64,000 nucleotides of DNA, from positions 35,995 to 99,994 of the forward strand of contig JAOPXK010000056.1 in NCBI GenBank assembly GCA_025965195.1, given 5' to 3'. How positions within the stretch are numbered: position 1 is the stretch's first letter; every line of letters starts with the position of its first letter. Both the position numbers and the translations under genes were made by a program. This stretch comes from Marmoricola sp. GTDB taxonomy: Bacteria > Actinomycetota > Actinomycetes > Propionibacteriales > Nocardioidaceae. The notes under the pieces were generated by a model. It saw nothing but the letters and a program-made list of their open reading frames with translations, made no database searches and was not told the origin of the DNA. Below are positions 37,501 through 47,860 of the stretch, in pieces.

Positions 37501-38468
37501 GCACCTCGACGCCCAGCCTGCGGATCGGCACCCGCGCCTCGCTCCTGGCCCGCACCCAGAGCGAACAGGTCGGCAAGGCGATCTTCGCCGCGCTCGGCCG
37601 TGACACCGTGTTGGTCAACGTGAGCACCGAGGGCGACGTCAACATGGCGCCAGTCTCGGGACCCAACGGGCTCGGTGGCACCGGCGTCTTCGTCAGCGCC
37701 GTCCGCGATGCCCTGCTGCGCGGCGAGGTCGATCTCGTCGTGCACTCCCTCAAGGACCTCCCGACCGCTCCGGCCGACGGCATCACCCTCGCCGCCGTAC
37801 CCCTCCGCGAGGATCCGCGCGACGTCGTCGTGGCCCGCGACGGCCTCACGCTCGGCGAGCTGCCGCAAGGTTCGAAGGTGGGCACGGGTGCGCCGCGACG
37901 GGTCGCCCAGATCGAGGCACTCGGGTTCCCCATCGAGCTCGTCGGGATCCGCGGCAACGTTGACACCCGCATCGGCAAGGTTCGTTCCGGCGAGCTCGAC
38001 GCGGTCGTCCTCGCGCGTGCCGGGATCTCCCGCCTCGGTCGTCTCGACGAGGTCACCGAGGTGCTCGATCCGCTTCAGGTGTTGCCCTCTCCGGGTCAGG
38101 GCGCGCTCGCGATCGAGTGCCGGTCGGCTGACGCCGAGCTGGCCGCCGCTTTGCATGACGCCCTCGATGACGCGCACACTCATGCCTGTGTCCTGGCTGA
38201 GCGGGCGCTGCTCGCCGGCCTCGAGGCAGGCTGCTCCGCACCGGTTGGTGCACTGGCCGAAATCGCCGAAGGCGATGACGGTGACGAACTCTGGATCCGG
38301 GCGGTTGCGCTGTCGCCCGATGGTGGACTCTTCGTCCGCCGATCCGCATCCGGCCCTCCCGACGATGCTGTCGGAGTGGGCCAGAGACTGGCCGCAGAAA
38401 TGCTGGCCGATGGCGCTGCAGAACTGATCGACCCCTCCCCCGTTGACGCAGTAAGAAGGCGATCGTGA
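37497..38468 (+). CDS. hemC: Porphobilinogen deaminase (hydroxymethylbilane synthase)
   Basis: 323 residues. Polymerises four porphobilinogen units. IGTRASLLARTQ, the catalytic-region VVHSLKDLP (81-89), TGAPRRVAQI, GIRGNVDTR and LPSPGQGALAIECR are present. Cys246 in GLEAGCSAPVGA carries the dipyrromethane cofactor. The start and stop overlap hemA and hemD. Confidence 0.96.
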   Translation: MSTSTPSLRIGTRASLLARTQSEQVGKAIFAALGRDTVLVNVSTEGDVNMAPVSGPNGLGGTGVFVSAVRDALLRGEVDLVVHSLKDLPTAPADGITLAAVPLREDPRDVVVARDGLTLGELPQGSKVGTGAPRRVAQIEALGFPIELVGIRGNVDTRIGKVRSGELDAVVLARAGISRLGRLDEVTEVLDPLQVLPSPGQGALAIECRSADAELAAALHDALDDAHTHACVLAERALLAGLEAGCSAPVGALAEIAEGDDGDELWIRAVALSPDGGLFVRRSASGPPDDAVGVGQRLAAEMLADGAAELIDPSPVDAVRRRS

Positions 38469-40156
38469 CCAAGACTGTCTCCAGTCCCTCGAACACAGGC
38501 TCTGCCTCCCGGTCGTCGAAATGGGTCTCCTTCGTGGGCAGCGGCCCCGGTGATCCCAACCTGCTCACGGTTCGCGCCGTCGAGCTGCTCCGTGAGGCCG
38601 ACGTGGTGATCACCGAGGTGGCCGAGCACGCCGCCCTGGTGCGCAACGTCCTCGGCCTGCCGGCGCCCGTCGTGCACGTGGACGACGACGGTGTCGAGAC
38701 CGTCATCGAAGAGGGCGGTCCCGCCTTCGTCGACGGCGGCTTCGGCGAGGACGGCCAGCCGCTGACCCACGCGTCGCGCGCCAAGGTCGTCGTCAAGCAG
38801 GCCCGCGCCGGCCAGCGCGTCGTACGCCTGATGTCGGGTGACCCGTTCATGTATGCCTCGGGTCCCGAGGAGGCGCAGGCCTGTGCGAAGGCCGGTATCG
38901 GCTTCGAGATCGTCCCGGGTGTCTCGTCGGTGACCGCCGTCCCGGCGTACGCCGGCATCCCGCTGACCACCAAGAACCACCGCGACCTGGCCGTCGTGAC
39001 GTGTGGCGACGCCAAGATCAGCTGGGACAGGTACGCCGGTCACGCCACCCTCGTGCTGCTCTCCGCCGTCGGGTCGATCGGCGAGATCGCCCGTGAGCTG
39101 ATCGCGTCCGGCCGGTCCGAGGACACCGCGGTCTCGATGACGCGCACCGGCACCGTGACCACCCAGCAGACCGTGGTCTCGACGCTGGCGAACATCGCTG
39201 CCGACGCCCGCGCTGCCCGGATGACGCCGCCGGCCATCACGGTCATCGGCCAGGTCGTCGACCTGCGCGAGAGCCTGTCCTGGTTCGAGACCAAGCCGCT
39301 CTTCGGCTGGCGGGTGCTGGTGCCCCGCACCAAGGAGCAGGCCGGCCTGCTGTCCTCGCGACTGCGTGGCTTCGGCTCCGTGCCCGAGGAGGTGCCGACC
39401 ATCTCGGTCGAGCCGCCGCGCAACCCCCAGCAGATGGACAAGGCGATCCGCGGCCTGGTCGAAGGTCGCTACGAATGGATCGCGTTCACCTCGGTCAACG
39501 CGGTGCGTGCCGTCCGCGAGAAGTTCGAGGAGTACGGCCTTGACGCGCGTGCCTTCTCCGGCCTGAAGATCGCAGCCGTCGGCGACAAGACCGCGTCCTC
39601 CCTCGAGGACTGGGGGCTCAAGGCCGACCTGGTCCCCACCGGCGAGCAGTCGGCTCGTGGCCTGCTCGAGGACTGGCCGCCGTTCGACGACCTGCTCGAC
39701 CCGATCAACCGGGTGTTCCTTCCGCGTGCGGACATCGCCACCGAGACCCTGGTCGCCGGCCTGATCGACCTGGGCTGGGAGGTCGACGACGTCACGGCGT
39801 ACCGCACCGTGCGGGCCGCGCCGCCGCCGGCCCCGACCCGCGAGGCGATCAAGACCGGCAAGTTCGACGCCGTCGTCTTCACCTCGTCCTCGACGGTGCG
39901 CAACCTGGTCGGCATCGCCGGCAAGCCGCACGCCTCGACGATCATCGCGGTGATCGGCCCGGCCACGGCGAAGACCGCCGAGGAGCATGGCCTGCGGGTC
40001 GACGTGATGGCTCCCGAGCCGTCCATCGAGGCGTTGTGCGACGCGCTCGGTGACTTCGGTGCGGCTCGTCGTACGGCGATGCTCGAGTCCGGTCAGCCGA
40101 TCACCAAGCCCTCGGAGCGCCGTCCCGCGTCGCGCCGCAAGGCAAGCTCGAAGTAA
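38465..40156 (+). CDS. hemD: Fused uroporphyrinogen-III C-methyltransferase / uroporphyrinogen-III synthase
   Basis: 563 residues, two domains. Residues 20-265 are a CobA/SUMT-type tetrapyrrole methylase ([52 protein letters not shown] split across the fold, AITVIGQVV). Residues 275-535 are the HemD synthase ([43 protein letters not shown]). The fusion both closes the ring and makes precorrin-2 towards siroheme or cobalamin. This arrangement is common in Actinobacteria. The GTG start overlaps the hemC stop, and the stop overlaps the hemB ATG. Confidence 0.95.
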   Translation: MTKTVSSPSNTGSASRSSKWVSFVGSGPGDPNLLTVRAVELLREADVVITEVAEHAALVRNVLGLPAPVVHVDDDGVETVIEEGGPAFVDGGFGEDGQPLTHASRAKVVVKQARAGQRVVRLMSGDPFMYASGPEEAQACAKAGIGFEIVPGVSSVTAVPAYAGIPLTTKNHRDLAVVTCGDAKISWDRYAGHATLVLLSAVGSIGEIARELIASGRSEDTAVSMTRTGTVTTQQTVVSTLANIAADARAARMTPPAITVIGQVVDLRESLSWFETKPLFGWRVLVPRTKEQAGLLSSRLRGFGSVPEEVPTISVEPPRNPQQMDKAIRGLVEGRYEWIAFTSVNAVRAVREKFEEYGLDARAFSGLKIAAVGDKTASSLEDWGLKADLVPTGEQSARGLLEDWPPFDDLLDPINRVFLPRADIATETLVAGLIDLGWEVDDVTAYRTVRAAPPPAPTREAIKTGKFDAVVFTSSSTVRNLVGIAGKPHASTIIAVIGPATAKTAEEHGLRVDVMAPEPSIEALCDALGDFGAARRTAMLESGQPITKPSERRPASRRKASSK

Positions 40157-41133
40157 TGGACTACCCCGCGATCCGGCCCCGTCGGTTGCGTCGTACGCCG
40201 TCCCTGCGACGACTCGTCGCCGAGACGTCGGTGCGGCCGAGCCAGCTCGTGCTGCCGTTGTTCGTCCGTGAGGACGCGACCGAGCCGACGCCGATCATGT
40301 CGATGCCCGGGGTGGTCCAGCACACGCGTGACTCCCTGAAGAAGGTCGTCAACGAAGCGCTGCAGGCGGGGCTCGGCGGGGTGATGCTGTTCGGCATCCC
40401 GACGACCAAGGACGCTCTCGGCTCGGGCGGTGTCGACCCGCACGGCGTGCTCAACCTGGCGATCACCGACGTGGTCGCCGAGGTCGGTGACGAGCTCACC
40501 GTGATGTCGGACCTCTGCCTCGACGAGTTCACCGACCACGGGCACTGCGGTGTGCTCGACCCCGACGGCAACGTCGACAACGACCGCACGCTCGAGATCT
40601 ACGGTCAGATGGCGCTCGCGCAGGCCGCCGCCGGTGTCGACCTGGTCGGGCCCAGCGGCATGATGGACGGTCAGGTCGCCGCGATCCGGCAGGCCCTCGA
40701 CACCGAGGAGCACACCGGCGTCGGCATCCTCGCCTACTCCGCGAAGTACGCCTCCGCGTTCTACGGACCCTTCCGCGAGGCCGTCGACTCCGCGCTCCAG
40801 GGCGACCGGCGGACCTACCAGCAAGACGGTGGCAACGGCCTCGAGGGCGTCCGCGAGGCCCGCCTCGACGTCGCCGAGGGCGCCGACATCGTGATGGTGA
40901 AACCCGCCCTGGCCTATCTCGACGTGGTCCGTGCTGTTCGTCAGGCCGTCGATGTGCCCGTTGCGGCGTACAACGTGTCCGGTGAGTACTCCATGGTCGA
41001 GGCGGCCGCCGCCAACGGCTGGATCGACCGCGATGCCGCGATCATCGAGACCCTCACCTCGATCCGACGGGCCGGAGCCGACATCGTGCTCACCTACTGG
41101 GCCCTCGAGGCGGCCCGCCTGCTCTCCCGCTGA
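40156..41133 (+). CDS. hemB: Delta-aminolevulinic acid dehydratase (porphobilinogen synthase)
   Basis: 325 residues. Condenses two 5-aminolevulinate molecules. The Schiff-base lysines are in AYSAKYAS and VMVKPAL. The metal site reads [12 protein letters not shown], with Asp replacing the middle Cys of the three-cysteine zinc site, so zinc dependence may be weaker than in E. coli. VGPSGMMDG and [10 protein letters not shown] follow. It ends the rex-hemACDB operon, and a palindromic element and strong terminator lie downstream. Confidence 0.96.
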   Translation: MDYPAIRPRRLRRTPSLRRLVAETSVRPSQLVLPLFVREDATEPTPIMSMPGVVQHTRDSLKKVVNEALQAGLGGVMLFGIPTTKDALGSGGVDPHGVLNLAITDVVAEVGDELTVMSDLCLDEFTDHGHCGVLDPDGNVDNDRTLEIYGQMALAQAAAGVDLVGPSGMMDGQVAAIRQALDTEEHTGVGILAYSAKYASAFYGPFREAVDSALQGDRRTYQQDGGNGLEGVREARLDVAEGADIVMVKPALAYLDVVRAVRQAVDVPVAAYNVSGEYSMVEAAAANGWIDRDAAIIETLTSIRRAGADIVLTYWALEAARLLSR

Positions 41134-41143
41134 CTTGCCCGGC

Positions 41144-41231
41144 GTTTTCACAGGGTATGAACTCAAACCTCCTCATCGCACAGGTCGTGACGTGTGCGAT
41201 GAGGAGGATTGACCTCACAGCCTGAGAAAAC
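41144..41231. repeat. 88-bp palindromic element, copy 1 (GTTTTC...GAAAAC)
   Basis: Arms 41144-41187 and 41188-41231 pair at 36 of 44 positions with no spacer, bordered by GTTTTC/GAAAAC. The core CCTCCTCATCGCACA is shared with the copy at 48937-49030, which is inserted in the opposite orientation: this left arm matches the reverse complement of that right arm at 40 of 44 bases. It lies between the 3' ends of hemB and the transglycosylase gene. It could be a REP/MITE-like element or a transcription barrier. Confidence 0.9.
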
Positions 41232-41254
41232 TCTCCTCCCCCGCAGCGAAGCAG

Positions 41255-41285
41255 AAGAGCCCCGGTCGCCAGGACCGGGGCTCTT
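41255..41285. terminator. Strong two-way intrinsic terminator
   Basis: A 13-bp perfect stem (arms 41255-41267 and 41273-41285, AGAGCCCCGGTC core) has a GCCAG loop and a T-rich run (TTTCTCT) on the plus side. It ends hemB transcription and, on the other strand, can end the transglycosylase gene whose stop is at 41310. Confidence 0.92.
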
Positions 41286-41309
41286 TCTCTGTGTGACGCG
41301 ATCGGTGGG

Positions 41310-42587
41310 CTACCTGAGCCAGGCCAGGATCCCGTTGAGGGTGTTCGGGATCAGGGACGCTGCGGCCGACTCGGTCTTGCCCTCGACGTGGCTGGCGCAG
41401 ATCGTCTTGAGCGGGCCGAGCAGGTTGAGCGGGTCGGGGATGGCTGCCATCTGCGCGCTGCAGAAGTTCAGCGCCTCGGCGAGGGTCGACAGGGTGTCCA
41501 CGATGGGCGCCGGGAGGGCGCTGGTCAGTGGAGCGGTCAGCTGGGTGACGGCATCGTTCAGGGCCTTGACCGCGTCCGATGAGCCCGAGCCGCCGGTCGA
41601 GGGCAGGCCAGGGGTGCTGGTGCCGCCGGTCGTGCCGCTGCCGGTGCCGGTCGTGGTGGTGCCACCGCTGGTGCTGCTGGTGCCGCCGCTGTGCTGGGTC
41701 TGGTGCTGCTGGCGGGTCTTGGCGTTGTGTCGCGAGGTCTTGATCGCGGTGGAGTAGGACGGGGAGAACAGGTTGCCGGCATAGGTGCCGGAGGGGACCG
41801 AGGAGTAGTCGCCCTGCGTGTAGGCGTCCATGATCCGCAGCACCAGGTTCACGTAGGCGGTGGAGTGGTTGTAGCGGTAGACGGCGGCTTCTTGCCCCTT
41901 GCGGTCACTGAGGTTGTCGGTGCCCGAGCAGAGGTAGACCGCGGTGGCCAGGGAGGCGTCGTCGATGTCCTGGGGGTTGCGGATCCCGTCGCCGTCGGCG
42001 TCGACCTTGACCACTGACCAGGTCGAGGGGATGAACTGCATCGGGCCAACGGCGCGGTCGAACTTGGTGTCGTGGTCGAGCTGGCCGGCGTCGGTGTCGG
42101 CGATGGCCTGGGTGCCGTTGCGGCCGTTGAGCTCGGGGCCGTAGATGCCCGGGGTCGAGATGCCGTCGGCAGTCAGGGTGTTCCCGTCGTAGCGGCCATG
42201 GTCGGACTCGACGCGACCGATGGCGGCAATGAGCTCCCAGGGGATGTTGCAGGTCTTGTCGGCGGAGTCGATGATCTGCGCGGCGCGCTGGTAGGCCGAG
42301 AGGGCGGGGGCGGGGATGCCGGAGGTGGAGGCCGAGGCGACCACACTGTCCGCGGCACCGTCGGGGACCGACGGAGCGATCACGCCCGGGATCGGCACCG
42401 ACGCAGGCGCCTGGATCGCCTTGGACGGGACCGAAGTGCCGCCGGGCAGGCTGGTGTTGTCGGACTTGGCTGCGACCGCTGCCGAGCCGCCGAGGCCGGC
42501 AAGACTTGCGGTCCAGGCACCAGAAAGCAGCGCGAGCGGAACGAGCGCGAATGCCTTGCTCTTTCGAGTCATTGGCCTGTTCGACAT
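41310..42587 (-). CDS. Secreted lytic murein transglycosylase (SLT/MltB-like)
   Basis: 425 residues. Signal peptide (residues 1-39, [21 protein letters not shown]) with a likely cut after AAVAA. The transglycosylase domain (about 95-275) has catalytic Glu in [11 protein letters not shown], then [18 protein letters not shown], a [16 protein letters not shown] calcium-type loop and [13 protein letters not shown] Ser/Thr/Gly-rich linker and a C-terminal helical tail of about 90 residues follow, the tail unlike known cell-wall binding domains. It cleaves peptidoglycan glycan strands outside the membrane. Promoter presumably in the 267-base gap shared with hemL. Confidence 0.9.
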   Translation of the reverse strand: MSNRPMTRKSKAFALVPLALLSGAWTASLAGLGGSAAVAAKSDNTSLPGGTSVPSKAIQAPASVPIPGVIAPSVPDGAADSVVASASTSGIPAPALSAYQRAAQIIDSADKTCNIPWELIAAIGRVESDHGRYDGNTLTADGISTPGIYGPELNGRNGTQAIADTDAGQLDHDTKFDRAVGPMQFIPSTWSVVKVDADGDGIRNPQDIDDASLATAVYLCSGTDNLSDRKGQEAAVYRYNHSTAYVNLVLRIMDAYTQGDYSSVPSGTYAGNLFSPSYSTAIKTSRHNAKTRQQHQTQHSGGTSSTSGGTTTTGTGSGTTGGTSTPGLPSTGGSGSSDAVKALNDAVTQLTAPLTSALPAPIVDTLSTLAEALNFCSAQMAAIPDPLNLLGPLKTICASHVEGKTESAAASLIPNTLNGILAWLR

Positions 42588-42854
42588 GTGGTGAATCTCC
42601 CTGGTTTCATATCCGACACGGTTCCCTCAATACCCGGCCGTATATCTACTCAAACGATGGTGCCCGACGTTGGTCACGGAGGACAGACCGCTGAGGGGAC
42701 GTCTCGGCGAGCAGACAGCACCCAAGAGACGACCCAGCAAACAGGATATGACGCGGAACCGGCGGGGTGGCCTTTATCAACTTTTCAGCCTCCCCGGCGT
42801 GATCGGGCCCGACTGGATTCGTCGCTGGTCGCGACGGTCGGGGAGAATGCCGGA

Positions 42855-44255
42855 GTGCATCCCACCGGCGCAGCTCCCAGCTCCTCCTCAGGAGCGTGGT
42901 TCGAGCGCGCGCGGGCGGTCACCCCTGGTGGGGTGAACTCACCGGTCCGGGCCTTCAATGCGGTCGGCGGCACCCCACGGTTCATGGCGTCTGCCTCGGG
43001 TGCCTGGCTGACCGATGTGGACGGCAACGAGTACGTCGACCTGATCTGCTCGTGGGGCCCGATTCTGCTGGGCCATGCCCACCCCGAGGTGCTCGCAGCT
43101 GTCGGAGAGGCAGTCGCCCGCGGGACGTCGTACGGCACCCCGACACGGACCGAGGTCGAGCTCGCCGAGGAGATCGTCCGCCGTACGCCGGTCGACAAGG
43201 TCCGGCTGGTCTCCTCCGGCACCGAGGCAACGATGTCAGCGATCCGGCTGGCCCGCGGGTTCACCGGCCGGGAGCTGATCGTGAAGTTCGCCGGTTGCTA
43301 TCACGGACACGTGGACTCGCTGCTGGCCCAGGCCGGGTCAGGGCTGGCCACGTTCGCCGTACCCGGAACCCCCGGCGTTCCGGCCGCGTCGACCGCCGCG
43401 ACCCTGGTGCTGCCCTACAACGACCGCGCTGCCGTCGAGGCCGCGTTCGCCGAGCACGGCGACCAGATCGCCTGCCTGGTCACCGAGGCCTCGCCGGGCA
43501 ACATGGGAGTGGTCCCGCCTGCGCCCGGCTTCAACGAGTTCCTCGCGGCCACCTGCACGAAGCACGGCGCGCTGTTCATCAGCGACGAGGTGATGACCGG
43601 CTTCCGCGTCTCGCGCAGCGGCCAGTGGGGGCTGGACGGCGCCGTCGAGGGCTGGCGACCCGATCTGGTCACCTTCGGCAAGGTGATGGGCGGTGGTTTC
43701 CCTGCCGCAGCCTTCGGTGGTCGCGCCGACGTGATGGCGATGCTGTCCCCGGACGGGCCGGTCTACCAGGCGGGCACGCTGTCGGGGAACCCGATCGCCA
43801 CGACGGCGGGGCTGACCACGCTGCGGCTCGCCACCGATGACGTCTACGCCCACATCGACAAGACCGCGATCGTGCTGGCCGACGCCGTGACCGAGTCGCT
43901 GACGCGAGCCGGCGTACCCCATGTCCTGCAGAGCAGCGGCAACATGTTCAGTGTGTTCTTCACGCCGGCCGGGACCACTGCTGTCCCTGACTACGCCACC
44001 GCGACGACCCAGGACACCAACGTCTACAAGGCGTACTTCCACGCGATGCTCGATCAGGGCGTCTACCTGCCACCGAGCGCTTTCGAAGCCTGGTTCCTCT
44101 CGGCAGCCCACGACGACCGGGCGATCCAGCACGTGCTCGATGCGCTGCCCGCGGCCGCGGAGGCAGCAGGCAGAGTGGTCTCGACAAGCTCGACAAGCGG
44201 TGACAGCTCGACCACCGGTGTCAGCTCGAGCACCGTTGACGAGAAGGACTCCTGA
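42855..44255 (+). CDS. hemL: Glutamate-1-semialdehyde 2,1-aminomutase
   Basis: 466 residues from the GTG at 42855 (GGGGAGA upstream). PLP enzyme making 5-aminolevulinate. [48 protein letters not shown] and the PLP lysine in [11 protein letters not shown] are standard. Longer than the usual 430 or so: the last 30 residues are a low-complexity Ser/Thr tail ([14 protein letters not shown]) coded by a copy of a dispersed genomic repeat. The stop overlaps the phosphatase start. It heads the cytochrome c maturation operon. Confidence 0.94.
   Translation: MHPTGAAPSSSSGAWFERARAVTPGGVNSPVRAFNAVGGTPRFMASASGAWLTDVDGNEYVDLICSWGPILLGHAHPEVLAAVGEAVARGTSYGTPTRTEVELAEEIVRRTPVDKVRLVSSGTEATMSAIRLARGFTGRELIVKFAGCYHGHVDSLLAQAGSGLATFAVPGTPGVPAASTAATLVLPYNDRAAVEAAFAEHGDQIACLVTEASPGNMGVVPPAPGFNEFLAATCTKHGALFISDEVMTGFRVSRSGQWGLDGAVEGWRPDLVTFGKVMGGGFPAAAFGGRADVMAMLSPDGPVYQAGTLSGNPIATTAGLTTLRLATDDVYAHIDKTAIVLADAVTESLTRAGVPHVLQSSGNMFSVFFTPAGTTAVPDYATATTQDTNVYKAYFHAMLDQGVYLPPSAFEAWFLSAAHDDRAIQHVLDALPAAAEAAGRVVSTSSTSGDSSTTGVSSSTVDEKDS
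44175..44198. repeat. Dispersed TCGACAAGCTCGA repeat inside hemL
   Basis: GTGGTCTCGACAAGCTCGAC followed by AAGC is the reverse complement form of the repeats at 63666 and 63802. Here it is translated as part of the extra C-terminal tail of HemL. Confidence 0.8.
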
Positions 44256-44929
44256 TGAACACGACCGTTCACCTGCTGCGTCATGGCGAGGTGCACAACC
44301 CGGAGGGCATCCTCTACGGGCGCGCACCCGGGTTCGTGCTCTCCACGCTCGGGCTGAAGATGGCCGACCGGGTGGCCGAGCGCATCGGCGACCGCGACAT
44401 CACCCACGTGGTGGCCTCGCCACTGGAGCGCGCGCAGCAGACGGCCGCGCCGCTCGCGAAGGCCCGCGGTGTCGAGGTCGTCGTCGACGAACGCGTCATC
44501 GAGTCGACCAACATCTTCGAGGGCAAGCCGTTCTCCGTCGGTGACGGCGTACTCCGTCGGCCGTCGGCGTGGAAGCACCTGTGGAACCCGGTCAAGCCGT
44601 CGTGGGGCGAGCCCTACAAGGAGGTCGCCGCCCGTGTCTGGGCTGCGGTCGAGGACGCCCGCGACGCCGCCGAGGGTCACGAGGCGGTGATCGTGTCGCA
44701 CCAGCTGCCGATCTGGATCACCCGGCTGCACGCCGAGCACCGGCGCTTCCTCCACGACCCCCGTCGTCGGCAGTGCACGCTGTGCAGCCTGACGTCGTTC
44801 GAGTTCGAAGGAGGCAAGCTGGTCACGGTCAGCTACTCCGAGCCCGCCGGCGACATGATCCCGATCGCGGATCGCAAGGCCGCCTTCTCGGCCGGTGGCG
44901 CCGACCCGAAGGACAAGCCGATCTCGTGA
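44255..44929 (+). CDS. Histidine phosphatase (phosphoglycerate mutase-like) family protein
   Basis: 224 residues. Catalytic LLRHGEVHNP (phosphohistidine His10), SPLERAQQTAAPLA and the second His in VIVSHQLPIW. The substrate is unknown. It sits between hemL and the cytochrome c genes in this and many actinobacterial genomes, so it may relate to heme or disulphide metabolism, but the sequence gives no direct clue. Confidence 0.9.
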   Translation: MNTTVHLLRHGEVHNPEGILYGRAPGFVLSTLGLKMADRVAERIGDRDITHVVASPLERAQQTAAPLAKARGVEVVVDERVIESTNIFEGKPFSVGDGVLRRPSAWKHLWNPVKPSWGEPYKEVAARVWAAVEDARDAAEGHEAVIVSHQLPIWITRLHAEHRRFLHDPRRRQCTLCSLTSFEFEGGKLVTVSYSEPAGDMIPIADRKAAFSAGGADPKDKPIS

Positions 44930-45501
44930 CCCGCACCCGGGGAACCGCTGTCATTGCCGTCGTACTCCTGCTGGGTGCGGTGCTGTCTGCTTGCGCCGGT
45001 GGCATCGACGGCACCGGCGACAAGGGCTACATCGACGGCAAGGGCATCATCACCGAACTGCCGGTGGCGCAGCGGAAGGCTCCCGGCCCCGTCGAGGGCA
45101 AGACGCTCGAGGGCAAGCAGATCTCCCTTGCTGACTACCGTGGCAAGGTCGTCGTGATCAACGTCTGGTGGTCGCAGTGCGGGCCCTGTCGCGCGGAGGC
45201 GAGTGATCTCAACGCGGCAGCGAGGGAGCTGACTCCGAAGGGTGTCGTGTTCTTCGGTATCAACACCCGTGACGCGAGCCAGGCGCTCGGCAAGGCCTAC
45301 GAGCGCAACCAGAAGGTCCCCTATCCGTCGCTGTACGACGATGACGGCAGTGTCCTGCTGGCCTTCCACAGCACCTTGCCGCCGAACGCCATCCCGAGCA
45401 CGGTGATCCTCGACAAGCAGGGTCGGGTCGCGGCCAGCATCCTCGGTCAGATTCCGAGCACGACCACGCTGGTCGACCTGGTGCAGGACGCGAGCAAGTG
45501 A
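44926..45501 (+). CDS. TlpA/ResA-like thioredoxin lipoprotein
   Basis: 191 residues from the GTG at 44926, overlapping the previous stop. Signal peptide with lipobox LSAC (Cys23 would be lipidated), then a thioredoxin fold with redox SQCGPC, the cis-proline region NAIPSTVILD and TLEGKQISLADYRGKVVVINVW. Outside the membrane it reduces the CXXCH cysteines of apocytochrome c, taking electrons from CcdA, the next gene. Confidence 0.92.
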   Translation: MTRTRGTAVIAVVLLLGAVLSACAGGIDGTGDKGYIDGKGIITELPVAQRKAPGPVEGKTLEGKQISLADYRGKVVVINVWWSQCGPCRAEASDLNAAARELTPKGVVFFGINTRDASQALGKAYERNQKVPYPSLYDDDGSVLLAFHSTLPPNAIPSTVILDKQGRVAASILGQIPSTTTLVDLVQDASK

Positions 45502-46262
45502 CCGCGCTGAGCCTCGGCGGCTGGTTCCAGGGCACCGCGACCGACGGTTCGCTGGTGCTGGCGATCCCGATCGTGCTGGTCGCCGGCCTGGTGTCGTTCT
45601 TCTCGCCGTGCGTGGTGCCCTTGCTTCCGGGCTACCTCTCCTACATGACCGGCCTCTCCGGCGCTGATCTCGGGGCTGCCCGCCGTGGCCGGATGTTGCT
45701 CGGCGCGGTGCTGTTCGTGCTCGGGTTCTCGCTGATCTTCGTGTTGCTGGGTGCGGCCTCGGGCGGACTCGGCAACTGGCTGAACGTCTACAAGCGGCAG
45801 ATCTCGTTCGCTCTCGGCATCCTCACGATCGTGCTCGGCATCGCGTTCCTCGGGGCGCTGCCGTTCCTGCAGCGTGACTGGCGGATCCACAAGGTCCCGG
45901 CGGTCGGACTGGCAGCCGCGCCGATGCTCGGCATCCTCTTCGGCTTCGGCTGGGCTCCCTGTATCGGCCCGACCCTTGCCGCCGTACTCGCGCTGACCTA
46001 CACGGAGGCGAGCGTCACGCGGGGGGTGCTGCTCAGCGTCGTCTACTGCCTCGGGCTGGGCCTGCCGTTCATCGTGGCGGCGCTCGCGTACCGGCGGATG
46101 CTCGGCGCCATCGGGTTCGTACGCCGACACCAGCAGTGGGTGACCCGGCTCGGCGGGCTGATGCTCATCGCGGTCGGACTGCTGCTCGTCACCGGCTGGT
46201 GGGACGTCGCCGTCCAGTGGCTCCAGTCGCACCTCCTGACCAACTACACGCCGGCGGTCTGA
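45498..46262 (+). CDS. ccdA: Cytochrome c biogenesis protein CcdA
   Basis: 254 residues with six transmembrane helices. The two functional cysteines are in VSFFSPCVVPLLPGYLSY and GFGWAPCIGPTLAAVL. It passes reducing power from cytosolic thioredoxin across the membrane to the TlpA-like protein. The start overlaps tlpA and the stop overlaps resB (TGATG). Confidence 0.95.
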   Translation: MTALSLGGWFQGTATDGSLVLAIPIVLVAGLVSFFSPCVVPLLPGYLSYMTGLSGADLGAARRGRMLLGAVLFVLGFSLIFVLLGAASGGLGNWLNVYKRQISFALGILTIVLGIAFLGALPFLQRDWRIHKVPAVGLAAAPMLGILFGFGWAPCIGPTLAAVLALTYTEASVTRGVLLSVVYCLGLGLPFIVAALAYRRMLGAIGFVRRHQQWVTRLGGLMLIAVGLLLVTGWWDVAVQWLQSHLLTNYTPAV

Positions 46263-47860
46263 TGGGACTCGACAAGCTCGACGAGCACAAGGACTCACTC
46301 GACCGCCGTCGCGAGACCGCGTTCGCGCTGACGCCGCGGGAGCTGCTCCGCTGGATGTGGCGACAGCTCACCTCGATGCGGACGGCGCTGATCCTGCTGT
46401 TCATGCTCGCGCTCGGAGCAGTGCCCGGATCCGTCGTACCCCAGGAGGCCGTGGACGCCGTCCGCACCGCGAACTGGCAACAGGCGCACCCGCACCTGGC
46501 GCCGATCTACGGCAAGCTCGGGCTGTTCTCGGTCTACAACTCGGTGTGGTTCTCGGCGATCTACATCTTGTTGATGATCTCGCTGGTCGGCTGCATCCTG
46601 CCGCGCACAAAGGTCTACTGGCAGGGGCTTCGCGCCAAGCCGCCACAGGCGCCGAAGAACCTCTCCCGGCTGCGGCAGCACCGCGAGTTCGAGACCGATG
46701 ACGACGCGCAGGCGGCGCTGACGAAGGCGCACGACGTACTCAGGTCGAAGCGCTATCGGGTTGTCGTCTCCACCGACGACGGTTCGGTGGCCGCCGAGCG
46801 CGGCTATCTCCGCGAGTTCGGCAACCTGCTCTTCCACAGCTCGGTGCTGCTCGTGCTTGCGGGCTTCGCGATCGGCGGGCTGTTCGGCTACAAGGGCGGC
46901 GTGATCGTCGTGACGGGCGGTGGTTTCTCCAACACCCTCAGCCAGTACGACGACTTCCAGCCCGGCGGGTTGTTCTCACCGGCCAACCTCGCGCCGTTCG
47001 ACTTCACGGTCGACAACTTCGACGTGACCTTCATCCAGTCCGGCCGCGAGGCCGGGATGGCGCACGAGTTCTCCGCGGGCCTGAGCTATCACACCGAGCC
47101 GGGCACGCCGACGAAGAAGACCCGGATCTCGGTGAACCATCCGCTGACGGTCGACAACACCAAGGTGTACCTGCTCAGCCACGGCTATGCCCCGCACATC
47201 ACCATCCGCGACGGCAAGGGCCAGATCGCGTACGCCGGCCCGGTGATCTTCCTGCCGGAGGACGCGACGTTCCGTTCGACGGGCGTTGTGAAGGCCCCCG
47301 ATGCCTCGCCGACCCAGATCGGGCTGGAGGGCGAGTTCTTCCCGACGTACGCCTTCACGGCCGCGAGCGGCCCCTTCTCGGCCTTCCCCGATGACAAGAA
47401 CCCGGCGATCTCCATGACGGTGTGGACCGGCAACCTCGGGCTCGACACGGGAGCGCCGCAGTCGGTCTACTCGCTCGACAAGTCCGGTCTCAAGGAGCTG
47501 AAGGCTTCGGGCGGGCGGCCCTATCTCGTGAACCTCTCGATGGGCCACACCCAGAAGCTGCCCAACGGGCTCGGCTCGGTCACCTTCGACGGCATCAGCC
47601 GCTACGTGAAGCTGCAGGTCAGCCGCAGTCCCGGCGACCTGCTGGCCCTGGCGGGCGTCAGCCTGGCGTTGCTCGGACTGATCGGTTCGCTCTACATCCG
47701 GCCGCGCAGGGTATGGGTCCGGGTACGCCGAGAAGGCGGGCGTACTCTCGTTGAGGTTGCCGGACTCGATCGCTCTTCGGGTGGCAACCTGGCCGGCGAG
47801 ATCGACGTACTCACGCAGGCCCTGACAAATGACCGGCACCCAGTGACCGGCACCCAATGA
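46262..47860 (+). CDS. resB: Cytochrome c biogenesis protein ResB (Ccs1)
   Basis: 532 residues from the ATG at 46262. Transmembrane helices near 38-58, 92-112 and 175-195, a large outside domain (200-455), and a last helix with LLALAGVSLALLGLIGSLYIRP. With CcsB it forms the System II heme delivery and ligation complex. The last ten residues (TNDRHPVTGTQ) come from a 14-bp tandem repeat, and the stop codon itself lies in the third unit. Its first codons (GLDKLDEHKD) come from a TCGACAAGCTCGAC stretch like the dispersed repeat. Confidence 0.93.
   Translation: MGLDKLDEHKDSLDRRRETAFALTPRELLRWMWRQLTSMRTALILLFMLALGAVPGSVVPQEAVDAVRTANWQQAHPHLAPIYGKLGLFSVYNSVWFSAIYILLMISLVGCILPRTKVYWQGLRAKPPQAPKNLSRLRQHREFETDDDAQAALTKAHDVLRSKRYRVVVSTDDGSVAAERGYLREFGNLLFHSSVLLVLAGFAIGGLFGYKGGVIVVTGGGFSNTLSQYDDFQPGGLFSPANLAPFDFTVDNFDVTFIQSGREAGMAHEFSAGLSYHTEPGTPTKKTRISVNHPLTVDNTKVYLLSHGYAPHITIRDGKGQIAYAGPVIFLPEDATFRSTGVVKAPDASPTQIGLEGEFFPTYAFTAASGPFSAFPDDKNPAISMTVWTGNLGLDTGAPQSVYSLDKSGLKELKASGGRPYLVNLSMGHTQKLPNGLGSVTFDGISRYVKLQVSRSPGDLLALAGVSLALLGLIGSLYIRPRRVWVRVRREGGRTLVEVAGLDRSSGGNLAGEIDVLTQALTNDRHPVTGTQ

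Noticed and set aside
42588..42854. Possible c-di-AMP (ydaO) riboswitch before the transglycosylase gene
   Set aside because: Such genes are often so controlled and disA is present, but the GGGAACC and AGATTCACC pieces do not line up with the conserved core and pairing by eye.
42072..42854. Upstream extension of HemL to 42072
   Set aside because: The extra 261 residues run antisense to the transglycosylase signal peptide and have no family likeness; the GTG at 42855 has a ribosome site and fits HemL.
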